Shown here piece after piece: positions 45,947-55,036 of a DNA stretch of 64,000 bases. How positions within the stretch are numbered: position 1 is the stretch's first letter; the number at the start of each line of letters is the position of its first letter. A model generated the notes under the pieces. That model saw only the letters and a program-made list of their open reading frames with translations. It was not told the DNA's origin and did not search any database. Source of the DNA: Pseudomonas arsenicoxydans (GTDB lineage Bacteria; Pseudomonadota; Gammaproteobacteria; Pseudomonadales; Pseudomonadaceae); assembly GCF_900103875.1 (NCBI RefSeq), contig NZ_LT629705.1, positions 5,589,001 through 5,653,000 of the forward strand. Reading direction: 5' to 3'. The position numbers and the translations under genes were made by a program.

Positions 45947-46369
45947 GGGTCTGCCTCTAAGTGCATCCGCAAAGACCCATGCTCCAAAGCTGCGCATGCC
46001 GTGTAAGACTCAAGAGTCGCCCTGGCTGCTTTGTCGGCGGGGATTTGCGAAAACGAATGAATGAAAAAGATTCGTTAAGGGAGAGTCCGCTGTGCGGACG
46101 TGCAGCCGAAGCTGACTTCGGGGAATTGCGCTACCTAAACGCGGCCCGGTTAAAGGCCGGCGCGCACTATACCGGAATTCGCCCAAAAAGGGAGCATTAT
46201 TTGTCGGAAAACTGACGGATTCACCGTTGTGTCACAGGCTTTGCGGATATTTGTGCAACGGTCTATTTTTCAAAGGCCCGGCCCCGCTGACGATGACGCT
46301 AAAACGGTTCACCCTAGCGATGCAGACCTTCGGTCTGACCTCTCCTTTGCGCCCCCGAGGAAAAGCTTC
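45947..46369 (-). promoter_or_regulatory. Long structured leader and promoter of the helicase gene
   Basis: A -10-like TATAGT lies at 46171-46166 on the minus strand, giving a leader of roughly 210 bases. Within it are stem-loops CCGAAGTCAGCTTCGG (near 46103-46118) and GTCCGCACAGCGGAC (near 46087-46101). The same gap on the plus strand carries the upstream region of the crotonase gene. The structured leader resembles that of cold-shock helicases by inference. Confidence 0.45.
46322..46336 (+). promoter_or_regulatory. UUCG-type stem-loop in the crotonase leader
   Basis: CAGAC and GTCTG pair around CTTCGG, a very stable tetraloop form, 34 bases before the ATG. It may be a leader element or the binding site of a dimeric regulator. 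Confidence 0.4.
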
Positions 46370-47161
46370 ATGAATCAGTCCGGCTCCAGTCGTGTAACCC
46401 GCGAGCGACACGGTCATGTCCTGATGATCGGCCTGGATCGGGTGGCCAAGCGCAATGCGTTCGACCTCGACCTGCTCAATGAACTGAGCCTGGCCTATGG
46501 CGAGTTCGAGGCCGACAGCGAAGCGCGTGTGGCAGTGGTGTTCGGTCATGGCGAGCATTTCACCGCCGGGCTCGACCTGGTCAGTGCCAGCGCGGCGCTG
46601 GCCGAAGGCTGGCAGGCGCCGCCCGGAGGTTGCGATCCGTGGGGCGTGTTTGCCGGGCCCAGGGTCAGCAAACCGGTGATTGTCGCCGCTCAAGGCTACT
46701 GCCTGACTATCGGTATCGAGCTGATGCTGGCCGCAGATATCAATCTCTGCGCCAGCAACACCCGTTTTGCCCAGAAAGAAGTGCAGCGCGGGATCTTTCC
46801 CTTCGGCGGTGCCACCTTGCGCTTGCATCAGGTCGCCGGCTGGGGCAATGCCATGCGCTGGCTGCTGACCGGCGATGAGTTCGATGCCCACGAGGCGCTG
46901 CACCTGGGGTTGGTGCAGGAAGTCATGGCCAGCGAGGATCTGCTGCCACGGGCGATCGAATTGGCTGAACGCATTGCACGGCAGGCGCCGCTGGGGGTTC
47001 AGGCGACGTTGATGTCTGCGCGCCAGGCTCGTTATGAAGGAGAAACCGTGGCGGCACAGGCGTTACCGCCGCTGGTGAAGAAGCTGCTGGCGAGCGAGGA
47101 TGCCAAGGAGGGTGTGCGGTCGATGATTGAGAAGCGACCGGGCGTCTTTAAAGGGCTTTGA
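46370..47161 (+). CDS. Crotonase-family enoyl-CoA hydratase/isomerase
   Basis: A 263-residue CoA-thioester enzyme. The first oxyanion segment is GEHFTAGLDLVSASAA near residue 62, the second in IVAAQGYCLTIGIELMLAAD, with catalytic-region FPFGGATLRLHQVAG. It is convergently related in position to no fatty-acid operon, so the substrate is not clear. The ATG at 46370 follows GAGGAAAAG. A REP pair lies after the stop. Confidence 0.82.
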   Translation: MNQSGSSRVTRERHGHVLMIGLDRVAKRNAFDLDLLNELSLAYGEFEADSEARVAVVFGHGEHFTAGLDLVSASAALAEGWQAPPGGCDPWGVFAGPRVSKPVIVAAQGYCLTIGIELMLAADINLCASNTRFAQKEVQRGIFPFGGATLRLHQVAGWGNAMRWLLTGDEFDAHEALHLGLVQEVMASEDLLPRAIELAERIARQAPLGVQATLMSARQARYEGETVAAQALPPLVKKLLASEDAKEGVRSMIEKRPGVFKGL

Positions 47162-47184
47162 GGGATGTGTTGGCTATGAGGGCC

Positions 47185-47271
47185 CTTCGCGGGTGAGCCC
47201 GCTCCCACAGGTTTTGTGATCGATGCAAATAACTGTGGGAGCGGGCTTGCTCCGGGCGGCGCTCCGACGAA
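47185..47271. repeat. REP doublet after the crotonase gene
   Basis: Facing copies CTTCGCGGGTGAGCCCGCTC (47185-47204) and GTGGGAGCGGGCTTGCTCCG (47235-47254), with diverged ends. It is the same family as at 5332 and 42531. Confidence 0.8.
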
Positions 47272-47292
47272 GAGGCCAGTCCAGGCAACAAA

Positions 47293-48048
47293 TCAAGTCG
47301 CCGGGCGAATCGCCTTGATCAACGACTGCAACGAATAGCCCAACCGCGGCGCAAGCCCTTCAGCCCGGGCAATCAGCCCATCCATGTCCAGATCCTGGTC
47401 GAGCTCCGAAGGCACCAGCAGGATCACGTTGCCCTCCTTCACCGGCAGCTCCCAGTAATGGCGGTGATAGAGCCCGCGCAACAGCGCCGCGCCTAACGGC
47501 TTGCCGTCATCCGTGGCCCATTGATTGATCACCAGCCAGCCACCCGGATTCAGCCGTTTCTGACAGTTTTCCAGAAAACTCCACGCCAGATGCCCGACAC
47601 CCGGGCCGACATCGGTGTAAAGGTCGACGAAAATCAGGTCCGCCGGCTCTGCCGTCTCCAGCAGGTCCAGCGCATCGCCGACGCGAATGTAAAGACGTGG
47701 ATCGTCATCCAGCCCAAGGTATTCGATCGCCAGGCGCGGCACATCCGGGCGCAACTCGATGGCTTCGACGTCTTCGAGCGGCAGAAACTTGAGGCACGCC
47801 TGAGTCAGCGTGCCGGCCCCAAGGCCCAGAAACAGCGCACTTTCCGGGTGTTCGTGACACAGCGCGCCAATCAACATGGCCCGCGTGTAGTCGTACTCGA
47901 GCCAGCTTGGATCGGCGGTGAATACGCAGCTCTGCTCGATGGCATCACCGAACTCCAGAAACCGGTAATCGGCCACTTCCAGCACGCGAATCACGCCGAA
48001 CTCATCCTGTACCTCGGCGAGCAGATGCTCGACGCGCTCCTCAGTCAT
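47293..48048 (-). CDS. Spermidine synthase-like SAM-fold protein
   Basis: A 251-residue protein with the polyamine-synthase/methyltransferase fold. The nucleotide loop is [18 protein letters not shown] near residue 70, and [14 protein letters not shown] and [12 protein letters not shown] follow. The N-terminal tetramerisation strand of true spermidine synthases is short, and the Asp for the aminopropyl transfer cannot be confirmed; a methyltransferase or uncharacterised role is equally possible. It is divergent from the DAHP synthase gene. Confidence 0.75.
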   Translation of the reverse strand: MTEERVEHLLAEVQDEFGVIRVLEVADYRFLEFGDAIEQSCVFTADPSWLEYDYTRAMLIGALCHEHPESALFLGLGAGTLTQACLKFLPLEDVEAIELRPDVPRLAIEYLGLDDDPRLYIRVGDALDLLETAEPADLIFVDLYTDVGPGVGHLAWSFLENCQKRLNPGGWLVINQWATDDGKPLGAALLRGLYHRHYWELPVKEGNVILLVPSELDQDLDMDGLIARAEGLAPRLGYSLQSLIKAIRPAT

Positions 48049-48196
48049 TTCGTCTCCTGATCGTTACCGGCCCGGCAACGCGATAAACCGCAACATGAAG
48101 CGGCAAAGGCGCGATTGTCCGCGAAGCGACCGGAACAGGTCACGCACTAATTTGCTGATAACATGGACGTCCGAGCGGAAAAACCTAGAGAACATG

Positions 48197-49543
48197 ATGA
48201 GCCAACCCTGGAGTCCTGACAGCTGGCGCGCCCTGCCGATCCAGCAACAACCCCAATACCCTGACGCCGCACATTTGCAGCAGGTCGAGCAAACCCTGGC
48301 CAGTTATCCGCCGCTGGTGTTTGCCGGTGAGGCTCGGGAGTTGCGCCGTCAGTTTGCCGAAGTGACCCAAGGCCGCGCGTTTCTGTTGCAAGGTGGCGAC
48401 TGCGCCGAGAGTTTCGCCGAGTTTTCCGCCGCGAAAATTCGCGACACCTTCAAAGTGCTGTTGCAAATGGCGATCGTCATGACCTTCGCCGCCGGGTGCC
48501 CGGTGGTCAAGGTCGGGCGCATGGCCGGTCAGTTCGCCAAACCGCGTTCGGCCAACGATGAAACCATCGATGGCGTGACCCTGCCCGCCTACCGTGGCGA
48601 CATCGTCAACGGCATCGGCTTCGACGAAAAGAGCCGCGTGCCGGACCCGGAACGCCTATTGCAGTCTTATCACCAGTCCACCGCGACCCTGAACCTGCTG
48701 CGCGCCTTCGCCCAAGGCGGGTTTGCCGATCTGCATCAGGTACACAAGTGGAACCTGGACTTCATAGCCAACTCGGCGCTGGCTGAAAAATACAGCCACC
48801 TGGCCGATCGCATCGATGAAACCCTCGCCTTCATGCGCGCCTGTGGCATGGACAGCTCGCCACAACTGCGCGAGACCAGTTTCTTCACCGCCCACGAAGC
48901 CTTGCTGCTGAACTACGAAGAAGCCTTCGTGCGCCGCGACAGCCTGACCAACGATTATTACGATTGCTCGGCGCACATGTTGTGGATCGGCGACCGCACT
49001 CGTCAGCTCGACGGCGCCCACGTCGAATTCCTGCGCGGGGTGAACAACCCGATCGGGGTCAAGGTCGGTCCGAGCATGAATCCTGATGACCTGATTCGCC
49101 TGATCGACGTGCTCAACCCGGACAACGACCCAGGTCGCTTGAACCTGATCGCGCGCATGGGTGCGAACAAGGTCGGCGATCACTTGCCGCAACTGATCCG
49201 CGCCGTACAGCGTGAAGGCAAGCAGGTGCTCTGGAGTTCGGACCCGATGCACGGCAATACCATCAAGGCCAGCAGCGGCTACAAGACCCGCGACTTCGCG
49301 CAGATTCTCGGCGAGGTGAAACAGTTCTTCCAGGTTCACGAAGCGGAAGGCAGTTACGCCGGCGGTATCCACATCGAGATGACCGGGCAGAACGTGACCG
49401 AATGCATTGGTGGCGCGCGGCCGATTACTGAAGACGGGTTGTCGGACCGGTATCACACGCATTGCGACCCGCGGATGAATGCCGATCAGTCGCTGGAACT
49501 GGCGTTTCTGATTGCCGAGACCTTGAAGCAGGTTCGACGCTAA
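48197..49543 (+). CDS. 3-deoxy-7-phosphoheptulonate synthase, class II
   Basis: A 448-residue class II DAHP synthase, first step of the shikimate pathway (phosphoenolpyruvate plus erythrose-4-phosphate). Active-site blocks are [15 protein letters not shown] (metal Cys), [13 protein letters not shown] near 115, [10 protein letters not shown] and [10 protein letters not shown] near 340. The family start [14 protein letters not shown] fits the ATG at 48197; an ATG one codon earlier is possible. A class I enzyme is encoded 13.6 kb away, so the two give isoenzyme control of the pathway. Confidence 0.93.
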   Translation: MSQPWSPDSWRALPIQQQPQYPDAAHLQQVEQTLASYPPLVFAGEARELRRQFAEVTQGRAFLLQGGDCAESFAEFSAAKIRDTFKVLLQMAIVMTFAAGCPVVKVGRMAGQFAKPRSANDETIDGVTLPAYRGDIVNGIGFDEKSRVPDPERLLQSYHQSTATLNLLRAFAQGGFADLHQVHKWNLDFIANSALAEKYSHLADRIDETLAFMRACGMDSSPQLRETSFFTAHEALLLNYEEAFVRRDSLTNDYYDCSAHMLWIGDRTRQLDGAHVEFLRGVNNPIGVKVGPSMNPDDLIRLIDVLNPDNDPGRLNLIARMGANKVGDHLPQLIRAVQREGKQVLWSSDPMHGNTIKASSGYKTRDFAQILGEVKQFFQVHEAEGSYAGGIHIEMTGQNVTECIGGARPITEDGLSDRYHTHCDPRMNADQSLELAFLIAETLKQVRR

Positions 49544-49552
49544 ACCGCGCCG

Positions 49553-49580
49553 CCCCATCGCGAGCCTGCTCGCGATGGGG
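49553..49580. terminator. Hairpin between DAHP synthase and the YcaQ-like gene
   Basis: CCCCATCGCGAGC pairs with GCTCGCGATGGGG around a two-base loop. There is no T run. The symmetric stem lies between convergent genes. Confidence 0.5.
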
Positions 49581-49585
49581 CAAGG

Positions 49586-50815
49586 TCAGTTACCGCCAAG
49601 CCGAGCCAATGCCACCCGCAACTTCGCCGCACTCTCCCGCTGACAATTCAACTGAATCCGCTCAAGCCCCAACCAATCGGCCATTTGCTGCAGATTGGCC
49701 GCCAACGCCAGCATCCCCGCCTCGTCCAGCCCCGGCTCTTCCTCATGCACGGCATGCACTGCCAAGCGGCTCAACGCCCGCTCGGCGCGCAGGTCAACCC
49801 GCGCGGCTATCCGTTCATTGTGCAAAAACGGCAACACGTAATAGCCATAGACCCGCTTGTCCTGCGGCGTATAGATCTCCAGCCGGTAACGGAAATCGAA
49901 CAAGCGCTCGGTTCGACTACGCTCCCAGATCAGCGAATCAAAGGGTGAAAGCAATGCACTGGCCTCGACTTTGCGCGGCACTTTCGGCTCGGGCAGGCAG
50001 TAGGCCGGTTGGCGCCAGTCCTGAACCTCACAAGTCTGCAACTCACCCGCTTCCACCAGTTCCGCCAGCCGCGGCCGACTGTCCGCCGGGTTCAGGCGAA
50101 AATAATCGCGCAGGTCCTTTTCCGTACCGACACCCAATGCGGTCGCGGCGTGCAACAACAGCCCACGCTGGGCCTCAGCCTCACTGAGCAGCGGCTGTTG
50201 CAGTATGGCCGAAGGAATCACCCGCTCCGGCAGGTCATAAAGGCGCTCAAAGCCCCGCCGGCCGGCGACAGTGACTTCACCGGTGGCGAATAACCATTCG
50301 AGTGCATGCTTCTCAGCGCTCCAGTCCCACCACGGCCCTGCCCGCTCTTGACGGGTCGACAGGCTTCCTGCGCCCAAGGCACCGAGCTCCTCGACCGAAG
50401 CCAGCACCCGACGAATTGTCTCTTGCTGCTCACGCCCGAATCGCGCCAGTTGCTGATAGATATCTTCGCCGCGGGTTGCACGCTGCATGCGCCAGCGCAT
50501 CAAGGGATACATCGACAAGGGCAGCAATGAGGCTTCATGGCCCCAATACTCGAACAACGTGCGTCGCCGGCCTTTACTCCAGGCAGCCTGGTCGAGCAAA
50601 TCGGGGGAGTAATTACCAAGGCGGGAAAACAGAGGAAGGTAGTGCGAGCGCACCAACGCATTGACCGAATCGATCTGCACGATGCCCAGTCGTTCGATCA
50701 GCCGGTTGAGCTGGACCGGTTTGATCGCCGCTGGCGGTTGCCGCCCGTTGAACCCTTGGGCGGCCAGCGCCAGACGTCGAGCCTGTTTGAGGGTAAAGGA
50801 CACTGTTGCGGGCAT
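49586..50815 (-). CDS. ycaQ: YcaQ-like interstrand-crosslink DNA glycosylase (HTH_42 family)
   Basis: A 409-residue winged-helix protein of the AlkX/YcaQ group, which unhooks DNA interstrand crosslinks. The catalytic-type motif is IVQIDSVN (QxD) near residue 43, with the conserved FEYWGHEASLLP at about 85-96. I start at 50815 because AAGGAG lies six bases upstream; an ATG at 50821 sits on the site itself. The substrate is inferred from the family. Confidence 0.83.
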   Translation of the reverse strand: MPATVSFTLKQARRLALAAQGFNGRQPPAAIKPVQLNRLIERLGIVQIDSVNALVRSHYLPLFSRLGNYSPDLLDQAAWSKGRRRTLFEYWGHEASLLPLSMYPLMRWRMQRATRGEDIYQQLARFGREQQETIRRVLASVEELGALGAGSLSTRQERAGPWWDWSAEKHALEWLFATGEVTVAGRRGFERLYDLPERVIPSAILQQPLLSEAEAQRGLLLHAATALGVGTEKDLRDYFRLNPADSRPRLAELVEAGELQTCEVQDWRQPAYCLPEPKVPRKVEASALLSPFDSLIWERSRTERLFDFRYRLEIYTPQDKRVYGYYVLPFLHNERIAARVDLRAERALSRLAVHAVHEEEPGLDEAGMLALAANLQQMADWLGLERIQLNCQRESAAKLRVALARLGGN

Positions 50816-50879
50816 GAGCATCTCCTTGTCTGCTCGCAACCTACCTCACCGGGAAGTGGTTTGTGTAGCGATGGGCTCA

Positions 50880-51095
50880 TCATTTATGCATCGGATCGTC
50901 CCAGAACGGTCTGACCGATTCGTGCTCTACATCCGCGCGACTCACGCCGATGTCTTTCAGAGCTTCGTCGCTCAAACTCGCCAGGAGCTCACGTTCACGA
51001 TGAAGCTCGTACCAGCGACCAAACTTGTGCAGCAGATCGGAAACCGCGTGGATTGAGAATTTATCTACCGTTACATGTTCGTTTTGACCTTTCAT
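50880..51095 (-). CDS. DUF1127 small protein (YjiS-like)
   Basis: A 71-residue protein with the DUF1127 helix: RWYELHRERELLASLSDEALKDIGVSRADV, shown in part as RERELLASLSDEALKDIGVS. These Arg-rich domains bind RNA in some alphaproteobacteria and are often regulatory partners; the role here is unknown. GGAGG is eight bases before the ATG. An ATG farther upstream in the same frame exists only because the frame opens into the divergent regulator gene. It is transcribed away from that gene. Confidence 0.83.
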   Translation of the reverse strand: MKGQNEHVTVDKFSIHAVSDLLHKFGRWYELHRERELLASLSDEALKDIGVSRADVEHESVRPFWDDPMHK

Positions 51096-51191
51096 CTTGA
51101 TGTCCTCCGTTGGGGATGGCTCAAGTCTCGCCTCAGCGCTAAGATCAATCCAACGAATGTTTCTGATGGTAACCATCTCGGAGATTGATGG

Positions 51192-52046
51192 ATGTCGGCG
51201 TACCCCAGTATCGATACCGATGTACTGCGCACCTTTGTCGCCATCGCCGACCACGGCGGCTTTACCCGTGCCGGTGAATTGGTCAACCGCACGCAGTCCG
51301 CAGTCAGCATGCAGATGAAGCGCCTGGAAGAAGACGTATTGCAGCGCCAGTTGTTCGAGCGCGATGGGCGTCAGGTTAAGCTGACGGCGGAAGGCCAAGT
51401 GCTGCTGGGCTATGCGCGGCGCATCCTCAAACTCCATAGCGAAGTCTTCAATACCCTGCGCGAGCCGCATATGGTCGGCACGGTGCGCATCGGCACGCCG
51501 GATGATTATGTGATGCGCTTCCTGCCAGGGATTTTGTCGCGCTTTGCCAAGATCTATCCGCTGATCCAGATCGAAGTTCACTGCGAATCAACCAAGCAGT
51601 TGCTCCAGCGTCAGGACCTCGATCTGTCGATCATCACCCGGGAGCCTGGCACCGAAATTGGCCAGTTGCTGCGCAAGGAGCGCTTTGTCTGGGCCGAAGC
51701 ACAATGCTTCAGCGCCCATGAGCAGACGCCGTTGCCGCTGGCGATGTTCAACAGTGATTGTTTCTGCAGGCTGTGGGCGTGTAATGCACTGGACGCGATG
51801 GGGCGCGATTACCGCATCGCCTATAACAGTTCGAGTCTGTCGGCGCTGATGGCCGTGGTCAGCGCCGGGCTGGCCGTCACCGCGCAACTGGAAAGCCTGA
51901 TCACACCGGACATGCGCATTCTCGGCGCCGCCGAAGAGCTGCCGCTGTTGCCGGAAGCCTGCATCATGCTGGTGCGCAACCTGCACAACCCGTCACCGAT
52001 CACCGAGTGCCTGGCCGAGCATATCGTCGAAGGCTTCAAACTTTAA
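51192..52046 (+). CDS. LysR-type transcriptional regulator
   Basis: A 284-residue regulator. The helix-turn-helix lies at about residues 8-65 (LRTFVAIADHGGFTRAGELV and QSAVSMQMKRLEED), and the rest is a periplasmic-binding-like co-inducer domain starting VRIGTPDDYVMRFLPGIL. The 96-base gap to DUF1127 is divergent, so it may control that gene; the downstream transporter is convergent (11-base overlap of the ends). The signal is unknown. Confidence 0.88.
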   Translation: MSAYPSIDTDVLRTFVAIADHGGFTRAGELVNRTQSAVSMQMKRLEEDVLQRQLFERDGRQVKLTAEGQVLLGYARRILKLHSEVFNTLREPHMVGTVRIGTPDDYVMRFLPGILSRFAKIYPLIQIEVHCESTKQLLQRQDLDLSIITREPGTEIGQLLRKERFVWAEAQCFSAHEQTPLPLAMFNSDCFCRLWACNALDAMGRDYRIAYNSSSLSALMAVVSAGLAVTAQLESLITPDMRILGAAEELPLLPEACIMLVRNLHNPSPITECLAEHIVEGFKL

Positions 52047-52785
52047 ACGCGAGCATCACCGCGCACAGCACCAGGAATCCGCAGAACAACCCGCGCAACA
52101 GTCGCTCCGGCATGGCGTGGGCAATCCTCACGCCCCAACTGATGCTCATCAAGCCACCGACCGCCAAGGGCAGGCCGATCATCCAGTCCACTTGATGGTG
52201 TACTGCGTATGTCACCAGGGTGACGCCGGTGCTGGGCAGCGCCAACGCCAGCGATAACCCTTGGGCCACCACTTGGGTGGTGCCGAACAGGCTGGTTAAC
52301 ACCGGCGTTGCCACCACTGCACCGCCAACCCCGAACAGTCCGCCCATGGCGCCGGATGCCGCACCCAACACCCCCAACCAAGGCCAGGAGTAGCGCATTT
52401 GTGCAGAGGCCGGCGCGTTGGCGGTAAACATGCGCACAAGGTTGTAAGCCGATAGAACAATCAGGAACGCGACAAAGCCGATTCGCATGGTTTGTGCGTC
52501 GATGCCGACGGCCCAGATCGAACCAAGCCAGGCAAAGCAGAAACCCATCGCGGCCAACGGCAGCGCATGACGCATTTCGATGCGATTGCGCTGGTGATAA
52601 CGCCACAGCGCCAGCATGACATTAGGCACTACCATCACCAGCGCCGTGCCTTGGGCGATCTGTTGATCCAGACCGAACAACACACCCAGCAACGGTATTG
52701 CGATCAAACCGCCGCCGATGCCGAATATGCCGCCCAGGGTTCCCAACGCTGCGCCGAAGGCCAGGTACATGAAGATTTCAATCAC
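52036..52785 (-). CDS. TauE/SafE-family anion exporter
   Basis: A 249-residue membrane protein with about eight hydrophobic segments. The glycine-rich start GAALGTLGGIFGIGGGLIAI and its repeat GAASGAMGGLFGVGGAVVAT are the two halves of the TauE/SafE fold. The family exports sulfite or sulfoacetate; the substrate here is not known. It ends inside the 3' end of the LysR gene. Confidence 0.88.
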   Translation of the reverse strand: MIEIFMYLAFGAALGTLGGIFGIGGGLIAIPLLGVLFGLDQQIAQGTALVMVVPNVMLALWRYHQRNRIEMRHALPLAAMGFCFAWLGSIWAVGIDAQTMRIGFVAFLIVLSAYNLVRMFTANAPASAQMRYSWPWLGVLGAASGAMGGLFGVGGAVVATPVLTSLFGTTQVVAQGLSLALALPSTGVTLVTYAVHHQVDWMIGLPLAVGGLMSISWGVRIAHAMPERLLRGLFCGFLVLCAVMLAFKV

Positions 52786-53018
52786 GAGCGATTTCCTTTT
52801 GTCAGGCCGCCCATCCTACGCAGTCGACGCTGGCGGGGAAACGCAAAGCAACGCATAACGACTATGCCAACCTCGAATACCTGAAAACGAGGTTGAGCCC
52901 CATCCCGCCGAGGGATTTGCCGTTGCAGAACAATATGCATAGTCGCTAGCCCAGAATTATCTGGCGCATTAAAGATTCGCCCGCTAGATTCATGACGATC
53001 ACTGATCAAGGTTTTGAA

Positions 53019-53480
53019 ATGGACACCGAGAGCAACACCCCTGACACCTACGAACAGCTGCTGCTGGATAACCAGATCTGCTTCGCCCTGCATTCCACTT
53101 CGCTGCTGATGACCAAGGTCTACAAGCCGCTATTGCAGGCGCTGGGCCTGACTTATCCGCAATACCTGGCGATGATGGTGTTGTGGCAGAAGGACGGATT
53201 GACCGTCGGTGAAATCAGCTCGCAGCTGCTGACCGATCCCGGCTCACTGACGCCTCTGCTCAAGCGCCTGGAAGTCGAAGGCTTGCTGACCCGTACCCGC
53301 AGCCGTGAAGACGAACGGGTGGTGATTGTCGAACTCACCGAACAGGGACGCGCGCTGCGCGACAAGGCTCGCAGCATTCCCCAGTGCATCCTCGCCGCCA
53401 GCGGACAAACACTGGAGCATCTGCAGAAGCTTCAAGCTGAGCTTCAGGATCTGCGCAGTCATCTGCAAGACAGTCTCTGA
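53019..53480 (+). CDS. ohrR: MarR-family organic peroxide sensor OhrR
   Basis: A 153-residue winged-helix repressor. The reactive Cys is Cys21 in DNQICFALHSTSLLM, the helix-turn-helix is in VGEISSQLLTDPGSLTPLLK and the wing in TRSREDERVVIVELTEQG. It is 273 bases upstream of ohr on the same strand. The start ATG at 53019 has AAGG seven bases upstream; an earlier ATG at 52992 has none. The region between the two genes has palindromes expected for its binding sites. Confidence 0.9.
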   Translation: MDTESNTPDTYEQLLLDNQICFALHSTSLLMTKVYKPLLQALGLTYPQYLAMMVLWQKDGLTVGEISSQLLTDPGSLTPLLKRLEVEGLLTRTRSREDERVVIVELTEQGRALRDKARSIPQCILAASGQTLEHLQKLQAELQDLRSHLQDSL

Positions 53481-53493
53481 TTACCACTATCCT

Positions 53494-53523
53494 CTGTGGG
53501 AGCGAGCAGGCTCGCCCCCCACA
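53494..53523. repeat. Single REP copy after ohrR
   Basis: CTGTGGGAGCGAGCAGGCTC followed by GCCCCCCAC. It is one unpaired member of the REP family, folding on itself. Confidence 0.6.
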
Positions 53524-53657
53524 TTTGTCTTGCAAAGCCCCCCACTGACCCGCGCCACTTAAAAAAACTCTCGCCAAAAATCTGGCTGCGACAGCTCTAC
53601 CTCAGCATTCCCGACCGACACCCGTCTTAAAGCCAAAAGGTTTTTTCAAAATTTATC

Positions 53658-53711
53658 TTGCGCGCTAAATATTAGCGAAGTACATTCACTTCGCACTTAC
53701 TTAGCGCGCAA
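53658..53711 (+). promoter_or_regulatory. ohr promoter with candidate OhrR operators
   Basis: TTGCGC (53658-53663), a 17-base spacer and TACATT (53681-53686). Within the spacer CGCTAA-ATA-TTAGCG is a palindrome. TTGCGCGCTAA (53658-53668) is inverted exactly at 53701-53711 (TTAGCGCGCAA), and GAAGT..ACTTC lies between them. Bound OhrR would block the polymerase. Confidence 0.65.
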
Positions 53712-53753
53712 ACATTTAGCGCAAACCATCCGCTCCCAAATGAGGCTCACACC

Positions 53754-54173
53754 ATGCAAACTCTTTACACCGCAATCGCAACCTCCACCGGCGGCCGTGA
53801 CGGTCGTGCGGTTTCCAGCGACAACATCCTCGACGTCAAACTCGCCACCCCGAAAGAACTCGGCGGTGCTGGCGGCGCAGCGACCAACCCTGAGCAACTG
53901 TTCGCAGCCGGTTACTCCGCCTGCTTCATCGGCGCACTGAAATTCGTCGCCAGCCAGACCAAGCGCAGCATCCCCAACGACGCATCGATCACCGCCCATG
54001 TCGGCATCGGCCAGATCCCTGGCGGCTTCGGTCTGGATATCGATTTGCACATCAGCCTGCCGGGTCTTGAACAAGCCGACGCGCAAAGCCTGGTCGACGC
54101 CGCCCACCAAGTCTGCCCGTACTCGAACGCCACCCGTGGCAACGTTGATGTGCGCCTGCACGTTACCGTCTAA
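53754..54173 (+). CDS. ohr: Organic hydroperoxide resistance protein Ohr
   Basis: A 139-residue OsmC/Ohr-fold peroxidase that reduces organic hydroperoxides with lipoyl or dithiol donors. The two active cysteines are in GYSACFIGAL (peroxidatic, near residue 60) and HQVCPYSNATRGN (resolving, near 124); Arg of SSTGGRDGR type is near 20. It is paired with ohrR and typical in length. A REP-like palindrome follows the stop. Confidence 0.95.
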   Translation: MQTLYTAIATSTGGRDGRAVSSDNILDVKLATPKELGGAGGAATNPEQLFAAGYSACFIGALKFVASQTKRSIPNDASITAHVGIGQIPGGFGLDIDLHISLPGLEQADAQSLVDAAHQVCPYSNATRGNVDVRLHVTV

Positions 54174-54264
54174 GCATTGAAGTGGTAAGCAAGGAGCCCG
54201 CGGCGCGGTCGGCGTTGTTGCAAGGCTGCGAAGAGCTCAAGCAACATTTGAAATAGAAAAAGCA

Positions 54265-54357
54265 AAAAGATCGCAGCCTCGTTTTACTCGACAGCTCCTA
54301 CAAGGGTTTTGAAATCCCGCGTAGGAGCTGTCGAGTGAAACGAGGCTGCGATCCTTT
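54265..54357. repeat. Long inverted repeat (REP-type) after ohr
   Basis: The arms GATCGCAGCCTCGTTTTACT.. (54269-54301) and its inverse ending GCTGCGATC (54321-54353) are 33 bases long with one G.U-type mismatch. The loop is about 20 bases. The type recurs in fluorescent pseudomonads; here it could cap the 3' ends of ohr or efp. Confidence 0.8.
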
Positions 54358-54370
54358 GATCTTCGGCCAC

Positions 54371-54401
54371 AAAAAAGCCCGACTCAATGGTCGGGCTTTT
54401 T
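54371..54401. terminator. Terminator of efp
   Basis: AAAAAGCCCGAC / GTCGGGCTTTTT with a seven-base loop; bidirectional form. Confidence 0.88.
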
Positions 54402-54418
54402 CATTCCTCAAGCGGTGC

Positions 54419-54988
54419 TTATTTAGCACGGCCTTTGTAGGAACCGCCTTCGCGGGTATCGATTTCGATCATGTCGCCGATTTCGATGAAGTCAGCAACC
54501 GACAGTTCGGTACCGTTCTTCAGTTTGGCAGGCTTCATTACCTTGCCGGAAGTGTCACCGCGAGCGGAACCTTCGGTGTAGTCAACCTGACGCACGATGG
54601 TGGTCGGCAGTTCTACGGAAACCAGACGCTCTTCGAAGAAGATCGCTTCGCAAACATCGGTCATGCCTTCTTCAACGAAAGGCAGAACGGCTTCGATGTC
54701 TTCAGCGTTCAGCTCGTACATGGTGTAGTCGGTGGTGTCCATGAACGTGTAGGTGTCGCCGCTGATGAAGGACAGGGTCGCTTCTTTGCGGTCGAGGATT
54801 ACGTCGTCCAGTTTGTCGTCAGCGCTGTAAACGATTTCGGTCTTGTAACCGGTCAGCAGGTTTTTCAGCTTGGTCTTCATGATCGCGCTGTTACGACCGG
54901 ATTTGGTGAATTCAGCTTTCTGAACCAGCCAAGGATCGTTTTCGAGACGGATCACGGTACCGGGTTTCAGTTCTTTACCAGTTTTCAT
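54419..54988 (-). CDS. efp: Elongation factor P (Arg32 type)
   Basis: A 189-residue translation factor that rescues ribosomes stalled at consecutive prolines. Three EF-P domains; the tip loop is [11 protein letters not shown] with Arg32 in place of the usual lysine. Arg32-type EF-P is modified with rhamnose by EarP, whose gene lies just upstream on the same strand. The stop is at 54419 before a terminator. Confidence 0.95.
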   Translation of the reverse strand: MKTGKELKPGTVIRLENDPWLVQKAEFTKSGRNSAIMKTKLKNLLTGYKTEIVYSADDKLDDVILDRKEATLSFISGDTYTFMDTTDYTMYELNAEDIEAVLPFVEEGMTDVCEAIFFEERLVSVELPTTIVRQVDYTEGSARGDTSGKVMKPAKLKNGTELSVADFIEIGDMIEIDTREGGSYKGRAK

Positions 54989-55036
54989 TGCGAATATCCG
55001 AATTTGGATGGGATTTACAAAAATCTAGGCCGCGTA

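Larger units (their letters stand above)
54174..54418. other. 245-bp region between ohr and efp
   Basis: It holds a long palindrome (54265-54357) and the efp terminator (54371-54401). I see no gene in it. Confidence 0.6.

Noticed and set aside
44741..46006. Long plus-strand frame opposite the DEAD-box helicase
   Set aside because: It overlaps the helicase fully and has no recognisable family. Shadow frame.
5332..47271. Facing repeats as possible CRISPR units
   Set aside because: They are single REP doublets spread over tens of kilobases, without regular spacers or cas genes.
48656..49558. Minus-strand frame opposite class II DAHP synthase
   Set aside because: Antisense of a well-conserved enzyme; no family match.
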